Assembly (NCBI RefSeq): GCF_009363115.1
Contig: NZ_CP045298.1
Span: 62,001 to 126,000 of the forward strand
Source of the DNA: Paenibacillus brasilensis
GTDB lineage: Bacteria > Bacillota > Bacilli > Paenibacillales > Paenibacillaceae
Direction of reading: 5' to 3'
DNA length: 64,000 nt
Under the pieces are notes generated by a model that did no database searches, had not been told where the DNA came from, and saw nothing but the letters and a program-made list of their open reading frames with translations. This document shows positions 8,178-16,496 of the stretch, piece by piece. Every line of letters begins with the position of its first letter. Position 1 is the first letter of the stretch. Both the position numbers and the translations under genes were made by a program.

Positions 8178-8387
8178 TATGTATACCTTCTTTCTCTACC
8201 TTCTTATGTTAAATAAGAGTGACTCACCACAATCAGTAGCGCTCTCTCTTTCTGTGTAAGGTATTTTTAACCATTAGCTTAACATAAACCCTGTTTCACT
8301 GTCATCGTCGATCTGCTTTCCTGCTGCTTTTCCAATAATTGATGATTGCTTAGGCAACGGGAAAATTCCTATGATGAGGAGGTATAA

Positions 8388-8410
8388 AGAGAACATTTGT
8401 TCTCTATACT
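8388..8410 (+). promoter_or_regulatory. SOS-box-like palindrome overlapping a -10
   Basis: AGAGAACA (8388-8395), TT and TGTTCTCT (8398-8405) form an 8-2-8 palindrome that matches the Bacillus LexA box CGAACRNRYGTTYC at 11 of 14 positions. A TATACT -10 (8405-8410) follows directly. The layout copies that of the polymerase gene at 14657. Other palindrome-binding repressors are possible. The remaining 8178-8387 shows nothing. Confidence 0.45.
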
Positions 8411-8447
8411 TATTATTGTATTCTTACTCCGAGTAAAGGAGATTTTT

Positions 8448-8861
8448 ATGACAAACAAAAAGCTGCTGAACAACAAGAGTAAAGCCCCTCAGCCTTCCGA
8501 AAAAGATGCGGCGTTGATCAAGATTTGTGTACTTTTGACCTTGGTGTTGGATGTATTGGAGCGAGACATTCGTATTCTGAGTACCTCTCCTTTAAAAATG
8601 CCCGATCTGTACGTTCGTAGCCTGACTGAAGTACAGCAGCGCGTTGCTGTTCAATTAGCAGAAACAAAGGCCCAAATGAAAAGACAGGGGATCAAAATAT
8701 ATAGTGAAATCCGAAATTATGAAGGTGTAGAGGTTCTGTATATGTGCCGCGGTTATCAAAAGCGGTTTTTCATGCTCTCGTCCTTTGCCCGCAGTGAGGT
8801 CAGACGGGAACTGGGACATTATCTGGGAGTTGATCTGACACAAGATGATGTCCTCTTGTAA
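8448..8861 (+). CDS. Unrecognised 137-aa Bacillales-type protein
   Basis: I do not recognise this family. The product is basic and soluble, mostly helical in appearance, with a conserved-looking LERDIRIL segment (about residues 37-44), a long amphipathic helix near 60-80 and a YMCRGYQKRF stretch near 99-108. There is no signal peptide or metal motif. The start is the ATG at 8448 behind AAAGGAG; an upstream in-frame ATG at 8397 lies inside the palindrome and is unlikely. The upstream SOS-like site suggests damage-linked control, but this is inference. It sits immediately before the decayed ger operon, with no terminator between. Confidence 0.7.
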   Translation: MTNKKLLNNKSKAPQPSEKDAALIKICVLLTLVLDVLERDIRILSTSPLKMPDLYVRSLTEVQQRVAVQLAETKAQMKRQGIKIYSEIRNYEGVEVLYMCRGYQKRFFMLSSFARSEVRRELGHYLGVDLTQDDVLL

Positions 8862-8879
8862 TCTCGTCTCAGTTCCTCG

Positions 8880-9771
8880 TGCAATAGATACGAGACGTGG
8901 ATAAGTCATCGGATATGGTGCTCCCACCCGGTTTTATTCAAGAGTTTACGGAGGACAATCCTTTTTCCCTGTTTCCTCAGCAGCTCAGCACGGAACGGCC
9001 GGATCGGGTAACTGCTAATTTAATGGAAGGTCGGATAGCGATTTTGGCTGAAGGTAGCCCTACCGCTTTAATTGTTCCTGTTTCCTTTTTTGCATTTTAC
9101 CAAAGCATGGCCGTTGGATTATTAGTTCATTTCTAAGAATGATTCGAATGGTGAGTTTTCTGATCGCTTTTACGTTGCCTGCCGTTTACATAGCAACGAT
9201 AACTTTTCATTCAGCTATTTTGCCGTTAGAACTGGCGCACACCATCAAAAAATCATTGGAAAACGTTCCTTTTCCGGCTATTATCGAGGCCATGTTGCTT
9301 GAATTGATCTTTGCGGTGCTGCGAGAAGCGGGGATTCGTCTACCCAGTCGAGTCGGTCAAACTATTGGTATCGTTGGTGGCTTGGTCATCAGGGATGCTA
9401 TCGTTCGCGCAGGTCTCGTGTCATATACGATGATTATCGTCGTCTCGTTAACAGCCATTTCTTCTTTTTTGGTACCCTCTCATGAAATGAGCTCAGCTGT
9501 CCGTATTCTCCGTTTTCCGATGATGATTGGTGCGGCCTTGTTCGGATATATCGGCATTGCTTTTGGCCTGCTTATTCTTACTATTCACCTTTGCAAGCTG
9601 GAGACGTTTGGTACACCCTACTTCGCTCCTTTGGCACCTTTCCGGCTTGGCGATATGAAGGATGTCATTATCCGCTTTCCCATATGGACACTCCATCAGC
9701 GGTCATATGGCTCCCAAGCCCAAAAATTGAAGCAACAGAACGACTCTAGGAGCTGGAAACGACGTGAATAA
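8880..9771 (+). pseudogene. Decayed gerA-type germinant receptor A subunit
   Basis: Fragments of a GerA/SpoVAF-family membrane protein are clear: GFIQEFTEDNPFS, then TERPDRVTANLMEGRIAIL, then the membrane domain and a normal C-terminus. Roughly the first 220 residues of the family's cytoplasmic domain are absent; homology begins within 30 bases of the previous gene's stop. A second lesion at about 9106-9112 removes some five codons and shifts the frame: AFYQS continues in another frame as RWIISSFLRMIRMV. The product could not assemble a receptor. Its last bases overlap the gerB start in the manner of an intact operon. Confidence 0.88.
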
Positions 9772-10928
9772 AGAAAGTACGATTACACGGGATCAACTGT
9801 TTTTTTTGATCATCAAGTTTGAGATTGGCGTAGACATTTTATCGCTTCCCTATCAAATGCACCTTTCATCCAAAGGAGGGGCTTGATATCTGTCCTTATT
9901 GGCGGTTTTCTGATCCAACTCATCATCTTGATATGCTGGCTCCTGCTAAGGCGTTTTCCCTCCTCCTCTATATATCAAATATTAACTCAGCTTACTGGCT
10001 CTTGGATTGGAAAAATACTAGCGGCGGCTTACATTGCCTACTATCTGCTTATGGGCACCTCTGTGCTTGTGAACGCTTATGACGTTATTAACCGCTGAAT
10101 GCTACAGTTAACTCCCCGTTGGGCTATACTGGCACTATTTTCAGCAGCATCTACCTGGTTCGGGAAAATTTGAGGACAATTACACGGGTGCTTGTTTTAA
10201 TCTCATTTCTGATCTTGCCAATGATGCTATTGATCAGCTGTGGCATAAAGCAGTCCAACCCACTTTATCTGTTGCCACTAACTGAGGCGGGATGGCCCCG
10301 TATTATTGTCGGTTCAAAAGAAACACTGATGGCGATGTTTGGTTTTGAGTTTATTCTCGTCGTCTTCCCTATGGCAGAGGGTAAAAGTATAGGCAAGCTC
10401 AAGTTAATTTTGGCAGCCAATGCAGTCGTCGTCTTGTTATATTGTTTTACCGTGTTCACCTGTGCAACCGCATTTAGCCCGCAGCAGCTTGATTTAATGC
10501 CGGAGCCGGTCATTTATTTACTCAGGTCAATTCCGCTGGGAACGATGGATCGGGTCGATTTTATTTTCCTCCCGATTTGGCTCATTTCGATCTTTAGCGC
10601 TATAAGCGGCTATTATTATGCGGCGTCTTACGGAATAAGCTACCTGCTCAAGCAAAAAAGTCACAAAAAAGAGGTTCCCTTTGTTGTGCTCGCCTCATGT
10701 ATTATTGCCTATTGGCCTCAGCGAAGAGAAGATTTCGAGCTCATTGGTTTCATAGCGAATAATTCCGCTTATTTTTTCCTGATTGTGTTCCCTTTTCTAC
10801 TGTTGATCCTATCTTATATTTTCAAAAAAAGGAGGAACCCAAAACATGAAAAAAAAGAGCAGAGCGCTTGGAATGCTGGCTCTACTCATTATTACAACGG
10901 GCTTCTGGGATCAGGACAGCTTGCATGA
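9764..10928 (+). pseudogene. Decayed gerB-type germinant receptor B subunit
   Basis: The remains of a GerB/spore permease (APC superfamily) start at the GTG 9764 and contain IGVDILSLPYQMHL, ISVLIGGFLIQL and RENLRTITRVLVL. At least three lesions break it: a frameshift near 9885 where GGA should read on into ISVLIGG, a TGA at 10096-10098 where a tryptophan codon is expected (INR-stop-MLQLTPRWA), and a frameshift near 10135-10150 before RENLRT. The frame also runs past the expected C-terminus into gerC, so a further shift near 10840 is likely. Confidence 0.88.
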
Positions 10929-11890
10929 TGCCAGATTGGCAAATGCATCGGCCTATGATCTCACTCCTGAAGGCATACTGCAGCAAACGCTAGAAATTGT
11001 AGATGACTCTCAAAGCAATCAAGGTAAAAGCAGCAATGAAATTCATTCAGGCACCGGAAATTCCGTTCGGCAGAGCACAGACAAAATGAGGGCCAAAGTA
11101 ACCGGGGATATCCGATTTTTCAAATATGGAATTGTTTTATATGGTGAAAGCGTGGCTCGAAAGGATTTATACCCCTATCTTGATGTGCTATTCTGGGAGC
11201 CTGACCATCCAACTTCCCATGTCAAGATAGCTGTTGTAGATGGGCTAGCTGGAGATATCATGAACCAAAAAAGCATAGGTAGCCTTTTGATTGGTGAATT
11301 TATAACTAAAAAATCAGAAGCCTTGAGAACATGTGTGTTTTCCCTGAAATGACGTTGGAGGCACTGCTCCCCCCGATGCTTGATCCGGGTCAGGATTTCG
11401 CACTTCCCTATCTTTCCAAAGAAGGAGAAGATATTATAGCGCGTGGAATTGCCTTATTTCACGGACAAAAGTTCACTGGAAACCTAAGAGCCGAGCAAGG
11501 ACCTTTATTCGTCCTGATGACGGAAAGTGGAAAATTACTCAGAACATCAAACGGCACCTTGCAGTGAAGATTCAGCGAGATGGTCAAATTGATGTGAATC
11601 TTAACTTGAAACTGCCTGTCAATGTTGTTGAATATGCACGAGACAATCTCCAAGATAAAGCTAATGTACAGCGTCTGAATGATCAGCTTTCCGAGATCAT
11701 GACCCAGGATGCGGAAGAAATTATTCGTACACTTCAAGAAAGCGGATGTGATGCCTTTGGCATAGGCAGACAGTTGATTGCCCGCTATCCAGCCATATGG
11801 AAAAGTGTAAATTGGAATAAAGAGTACCCTGATGTCCGTTTTCATACGCAAGTCACTGTCGACATTGTCGGAAACGGCATTTTAAACTAA
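10846..11890 (+). pseudogene. Decayed gerC-type germinant receptor lipoprotein
   Basis: A GerC-family (Ger(x)C) lipoprotein is recognisable from its N-terminal MKKKSR leader to the C-terminal ARYPAIWKSVNWNKEYPDV region. The lipobox reads ITTGFWD where family members have TGCWD, so the lipidated cysteine is changed to phenylalanine. A frameshift at about 11335-11345 moves ALRTCVF into the frame that continues PEMTLEALLPP, and another near 11564 separates the last domain. It ends 13 bases from the convergent PBP gene. Confidence 0.88.
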
Positions 11891-11903
11891 TTCATCCACA
11901 TGA

Positions 11904-14444
11904 TTAGTTATGGGATTGATCAGACGTCGTTTCAGGATAAACAACCTCGTCAGGCTTTGTTTTTGGAGTTTCAGTTTTTGGAGCTTCATCCTGGATCTCT
12001 GTTTCAGAATGAGTCTCCTGCTCATTTTCAACAGCAGGCTGCGAAATATCTACGGATGGCAAATCATTATTCTCATCAGGTATACCTATCTCTGTGTCTG
12101 TGTCAGGAACAGAAGGAGTTATCTCCTCTGATGGAGTTTTCCCTTCGTCTGTTGCAGGTGCTTCTTTCTCTGGGATCTCTGTTTCCTTTATATCTGGTTT
12201 GGTCGACACCGATGGTTTAGAAGAACGCTGAAGCTGTTCTCTCCCGATCTCGGTCGGCACATATTTTTGATTAAACCAGTCGGTCACAAGCTGACCAGAT
12301 TGACGGGAATAACGCCCCGGAAGTTTACCTGTAACGCTGGAGACCGTAACTCTCACAACACCTTCCGGCTGTATAAAATGCTTATTCTTGAAAAGCTTGG
12401 GTTGGTCCTTGATCGCCTCATTCATGATTAGTGCCCACACCGACTGTGCCCTGGAATGACCCTCTTGTGAGAGTGTATTCACCTGTTGGCGGTAACCAGC
12501 CCAGACGCCAAGAGTAACGTCAGGGGTGTAGCCCATGAACCACACATCACCAAAGTTTTGTGTGGTACCGGTTTTACCGGCAATATCTATGGTGCCGTAG
12601 CTTTTAAAAGCTTTTTGCAGACGTTTTCCAGTTCCTCTCGGGTCTGATATAACGGTTCTGAGCATATCCGTCATCAAAAATGCGGTTTGCTGCGAATATA
12701 CCCGCTTCGACTGCGGTTTATATTCATATACGATCTTGCCATTGGCATCCGTAATTTTGCTGATCAGATGAGGTGCATTGTATACACCCATATTGGGAAT
12801 CGTTCCATAGGCTGCAGTCAGTTCCTCAACGGATACGCCTTTACTAAGTCCACCCAGTACACCTGTCTGAGCATATTCATCCTGCGGCTGTATTGTCGTA
12901 ATACCAAGAGAACGAACAAAGTTCCAAGCGTTATGAATTTTAACTTCATATAAGAACAGTCTCAGGGCAGGAATGTTGATGGACCGATTGAGCGCTTCAC
13001 GGGCTGTCATAAGCCCTTCGTATCTTCTATTATAATTTTTAGGAATATGATAGCCTTTACGTCCGTCTTTCAATATAATTTGCGAATCATCAATAAGACC
13101 AGCAGGCTGAGTATAGCCCTTTTCCAAAGCAGGCAAATAGGCAGCAATAGGCTTCATGGCAGAACCGGGCTGACGTGTCATTTGAGTTGCATAGTTCATT
13201 TGCTCTATATTAAAATCCCTACCCTCGATCATCCCGAGTATAGCACCTGTCCTATGATCAATCATGATTGCTGCAATCTGCTCTAGTCCCTTCTTCTTAC
13301 TGTATGGAGAAAAGTTCTGTGGATTGGCTGCAATCTGCCGCATATTGCTATAAATTTTCTTATTTATCGTTGTATAAATTCGATACCCGGACCGTTGCAG
13401 CTCTTCTCGCGTATTTTGAAGAAGTTCAGCATGCTCAGGCTTGGAAATCTCGGCTGCCGTGAGATTCGGATTTTGCTGGAGTGCTAACAACTGAGCCGCC
13501 TCCCGCTCTGTTTCCAGCATCAAATAAGGGAATGTATTATAGCTTTTTTCACGATGTGGTGCAAGAGTCGCTTTCACATCAAATTGGAGCGCTTCATTAT
13601 ATTCGGACAGCGTGAGTTTACCTGTTGCCAGCATTCTTGCCAGCACAACACGTTGGCGCTCCATTGCTTTGTCGAAGCCTTTTTCATCGAACTTCCCTTT
13701 TCCATCAAAAGCAGAATAAACAGACGGCAATTGCGGCAGGCCGGCCAAATAAGCTGCTTGAGCAATATGAAGCTTATGTAGATCACTTACATTAAAAATT
13801 CCTAATGAAGCGGACTTGATTCCATACAAATTATAGCCTGCTGAGCCGTTGCCAAAAGGCATTTTGTTTAAGTAGGCCGTTAATATTTTATCCTTACTCA
13901 TGAAACGCTCCATACGCAGTGCAAGCAGCATTTCCTTCACTTTACGACTGTCCGTCTTATCAAGGCTGAGGAAAACACGCCGTGCTACCTGCTGTGTGAG
14001 TGTGCTACCGCCTGTTTGGCGGTTCTCGTGTAGAAGCTTCTGTTTAACAGCCCGAGCCGTTCCCTTTAAATCAACGCCGTGATGCTCATAAAACTGACTG
14101 TCTTCCGTTGAAATGAGGGCATCTATAATAGACTGAGGAACATCCTTCAGATCAACGAGCTGCCGATCCTCCTCCATGCGCATTCGTCCCACCGGAGTGA
14201 CCTGATCATTAAAATATACAAAACTGGTCAGAGCGTTCTCATTCACCTTCTCATATATCAACTGACGTGATCGTACAGGTTCATCATGAACCAGCGCTGC
14301 CACATAGCCCGATATAAGTCCTCCGGCAAACAGCACTCCCAACAAGCCAGCAAGCGAGAACCACTTGATATTAATCAGCAAAACTTTGCCGAAAATACGC
14401 CACCTACTGCGTTTTTGAGATGATGGTCGACGTTTTGGGTTCAT
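11904..14444 (-). CDS. Class A penicillin-binding protein (PBP1A family)
   Basis: This 846-aa bifunctional enzyme polymerises lipid II and crosslinks peptidoglycan outside the membrane. It has a basic cytoplasmic start, one membrane anchor at about 24-48, a GT51 transglycosylase domain with EDSQFYEHHG (E114) and GGSTLTQQ (145-152), and a transpeptidase domain with SAMK (S428-K431), SIN (488-490) and KTGT (624-627). The last 110 residues are rich in E, T, P and D and probably disordered. The ATG at 14444 has a GAGGGGAG site. B. subtilis PbpF/PbpG are possible counterparts but I cannot assign one. It stands alone. Confidence 0.93.
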   Translation of the reverse strand: MNPKRRPSSQKRSRWRIFGKVLLINIKWFSLAGLLGVLFAGGLISGYVAALVHDEPVRSRQLIYEKVNENALTSFVYFNDQVTPVGRMRMEEDRQLVDLKDVPQSIIDALISTEDSQFYEHHGVDLKGTARAVKQKLLHENRQTGGSTLTQQVARRVFLSLDKTDSRKVKEMLLALRMERFMSKDKILTAYLNKMPFGNGSAGYNLYGIKSASLGIFNVSDLHKLHIAQAAYLAGLPQLPSVYSAFDGKGKFDEKGFDKAMERQRVVLARMLATGKLTLSEYNEALQFDVKATLAPHREKSYNTFPYLMLETEREAAQLLALQQNPNLTAAEISKPEHAELLQNTREELQRSGYRIYTTINKKIYSNMRQIAANPQNFSPYSKKKGLEQIAAIMIDHRTGAILGMIEGRDFNIEQMNYATQMTRQPGSAMKPIAAYLPALEKGYTQPAGLIDDSQIILKDGRKGYHIPKNYNRRYEGLMTAREALNRSINIPALRLFLYEVKIHNAWNFVRSLGITTIQPQDEYAQTGVLGGLSKGVSVEELTAAYGTIPNMGVYNAPHLISKITDANGKIVYEYKPQSKRVYSQQTAFLMTDMLRTVISDPRGTGKRLQKAFKSYGTIDIAGKTGTTQNFGDVWFMGYTPDVTLGVWAGYRQQVNTLSQEGHSRAQSVWALIMNEAIKDQPKLFKNKHFIQPEGVVRVTVSSVTGKLPGRYSRQSGQLVTDWFNQKYVPTEIGREQLQRSSKPSVSTKPDIKETEIPEKEAPATDEGKTPSEEITPSVPDTDTEIGIPDENNDLPSVDISQPAVENEQETHSETEIQDEAPKTETPKTKPDEVVYPETTSDQSHN

Positions 14445-14559
14445 AAAAATGGTTTTCTCCCCTCAATATTCATTTCCGCTTATTTTCGTTCAAAATAATA
14501 TGATATGCCATGTTAGGTTTCACGTAAACTATAACGTTCCAAAAAATACATTTGTATTA

Positions 14560-14582
14560 GGAACACCTGTTCCGTATATAAT
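14560..14582 (+). promoter_or_regulatory. LexA-like SOS box and -10 of the Y-family polymerase
   Basis: The perfect 14-base palindrome GGAACACCTGTTCC (14560-14573) matches the Bacillus LexA consensus at 12 of 14 positions. It stands three bases before a TATAAT (14577-14582). Repressor bound here would block RNA polymerase. The gene behind it encodes an SOS-type polymerase, which supports the call. Confidence 0.75.
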
Positions 14583-14656
14583 ACTACTATATGAGTTTAC
14601 ATTCAAGAATATTTTGGATAAATAAAGGGTCCACATCTGGAGGGAGGTTGTAATTA

Positions 14657-15925
14657 TTGAAAGAGCGTAGCAAAAGAACTATATTTTTAGCGGACTGTCA
14701 AAGTTTTTATACGAGTATTGAAAAGGCGGATGATCCTAAATATCAAAACAAACCGCTCGTTGTTGCAGGTGATCCCTCACGTCCCTCAGGTATTATTTTA
14801 GCTGCGTGTCCGCTGGCCAAAAAATACGGTATATCTACTGCAGAACGTCTGGGAGAAGCGGTGAGAAAATGTCCTGACCTTATTATTGTACGCCCGCGTA
14901 TGCAGCATTATATCGACGTTTCATTAAAAATAACAGAAATCTATAATGAATATACGGATTTAGTTGAGGTTTTCAGTATTGATGAACAGTTTCTGGATAT
15001 GAGCGGAAGTCTCTCCCTGTTCGGAGATCCGATGAGTATTGCTAATGAAATTCAGCAAAAAGTATTGGCACAAACAGGGGTATGGATTCGCATCGGCATC
15101 AGCTCCAATAAAATGCTAGCCAAAACCGCAACAGATATATGGGCTAAAAAGAATGACAGCGGCATTTTCTTGCTGCCTGCATCCGATATTGCAACACTGC
15201 TGTGGCCACAGCCGGTGCGTCATATGTTCGGTATCGGCTCGCGTATGGAACGGCATTTGGCGAAGCTTGGGCTGCACACTATTGGAGACATCGCACAAAC
15301 TCCCTTACCCCGGCTTCAAAGCAAGTTCCTGTCTCATTTCGGCAAGCAGTCCAATATTCAGGCAGAAGTGCTTTGGCGAACCGCTAATGGAATCGATCAC
15401 AGCCCCGTTAAGCCGGAAACATTTGATACCCCTCCAAAATCCATCGGTCACATGATGACCCTCCCCCGGGATTATATTCAGGCTGCCGAGGTGGAAACCA
15501 TCCTGCTTGAGCTGACAGAGGAGGTATGCCGAGACTCGCGTCGTAAAGGATATATGGGCTCAGTTGTGACCGTTCACTGTATGTGCAGTCCGTACGACGC
15601 ACCAACCGGATTCTCACGGCAGATGAAGCTACCCGATCCTACAAACCATACGCAAAAGGTGTACGAAACCGTAAAAAAAATCTTCTATACCCTTTGGAAC
15701 CGTATGCCCGTGAAGCGCGCAGGCGTCACTTTAAGTGGCTTGGTGGATGATCAACTGTATCAGTTGGACTTTTTTGAAGACCAGGAGCGTTTGCGGGCTT
15801 TGGAAAAGGTAACCGATACTTTAAAGGATCGATACGGGCAGGCCATCATTATGCGCGCATCGTCGTTAACAAATGCCGGGCAGGCCATCGAGCGGTCTAT
15901 TAAAATTGGCGGTCATTACAAATAA
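14657..15925 (+). CDS. Y-family DNA polymerase, UvrX/YqjW type
   Basis: This 422-aa translesion polymerase has the catalytic IMS domain with FLADCQSFYTSIEK (residues 10-23; metal ligand D13) and VFSIDEQFLDMSG (the D-E pair near 107), followed by HhH, thumb and little-finger regions. Its length and divergent palm place it with B. subtilis UvrX and YqjW rather than DinB. Those genes usually have a YolD-like partner; none is found beside this one. The start is a TTG at 14657 behind GGGAGG. The LexA-like box predicts damage induction. Confidence 0.9.
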   Translation: MKERSKRTIFLADCQSFYTSIEKADDPKYQNKPLVVAGDPSRPSGIILAACPLAKKYGISTAERLGEAVRKCPDLIIVRPRMQHYIDVSLKITEIYNEYTDLVEVFSIDEQFLDMSGSLSLFGDPMSIANEIQQKVLAQTGVWIRIGISSNKMLAKTATDIWAKKNDSGIFLLPASDIATLLWPQPVRHMFGIGSRMERHLAKLGLHTIGDIAQTPLPRLQSKFLSHFGKQSNIQAEVLWRTANGIDHSPVKPETFDTPPKSIGHMMTLPRDYIQAAEVETILLELTEEVCRDSRRKGYMGSVVTVHCMCSPYDAPTGFSRQMKLPDPTNHTQKVYETVKKIFYTLWNRMPVKRAGVTLSGLVDDQLYQLDFFEDQERLRALEKVTDTLKDRYGQAIIMRASSLTNAGQAIERSIKIGGHYK

Positions 15926-16005
15926 ACAATTTCACGATAATACAGGCTATTGCCCGGGGAATGAAACAAGGACAAAGGACGCACCACAAATAGAGAAACC
16001 CGGTA

Positions 16006-16039
16006 AAAAAGGATCGCCTGACATCAGGCAATCCTTTTT
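16006..16039. terminator. Bidirectional terminator
   Basis: AAAAAGGATCGCCTG (16006-16020) and CAGGCAATCCTTTTT (16025-16039) form a near-perfect stem with A- and T-runs on opposite sides. It can end both the polymerase gene and the convergent spoVIF. Confidence 0.9.
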
Positions 16040-16097
16040 GCATTTGTGCTTCATACAGAGCATGTGGAATGCTTAGAGTAGCCCTACCAATATGCAA

Positions 16098-16385
16098 TCA
16101 ACGGAACATTCCCCACAGCTTAATCAAATGAAATGTGTTAGACGGATCAATCTTTTGTGCCAGCACAAAGGCTGTCAATTGCTCCTCCTGCGCAGCCGTC
16201 AGCCGTTCGTTCAAAATTGCAGAAGTGGACTTCACAAGATGGCGTACCTTGGCCTTGTTTTGCAGATCCGCTTTGGTCACACCTTCGATCTGCTGCTTAA
16301 CCCGGTCCTTGAGCACACGGTTTTTCATTTTAAGCTTAATTCTCTCCACCAATTGCGGGCTGATTCCATATTGCTGATAGCTCAA
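16098..16385 (-). CDS. spoVIF: Stage VI sporulation protein F
   Basis: The 95-aa protein resembles Paenibacillus proteins annotated SpoVIF: a basic helical stretch (VERIKKLKMKN-like), KAKVRHLVKSTSAILNERLT and a conserved end, KIDPSNTFHLIKLWGMFR. In B. subtilis SpoVIF helps spore-coat assembly through GerE. I place the start at the TTG 16385, eight bases after GGGAGGTG; longer in-frame reading to the ATG at 16445 would bury that ribosome site. It lies 111 bases after recG on the same strand. Identity rests on recall of the family and is not certain. Confidence 0.7.
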   Translation of the reverse strand: MSYQQYGISPQLVERIKLKMKNRVLKDRVKQQIEGVTKADLQNKAKVRHLVKSTSAILNERLTAAQEEQLTAFVLAQKIDPSNTFHLIKLWGMFR

Positions 16386-16496
16386 TGTTGCCACACCTCC
16401 CATATCTTCGATCATTCCCAAATATATGACGGCTGGCCTGTCCATTGTGCCTATCTAAATTAAAGGGATTAAAACAACCTCATGATTCTTGCTGAA

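Noticed and set aside
8880..11890. Programmed frameshifting as the cause of the broken ger frames
   Set aside because: The lesions are many, include codon-losing deletions and a missing N-terminus, and lack slippery sequences.
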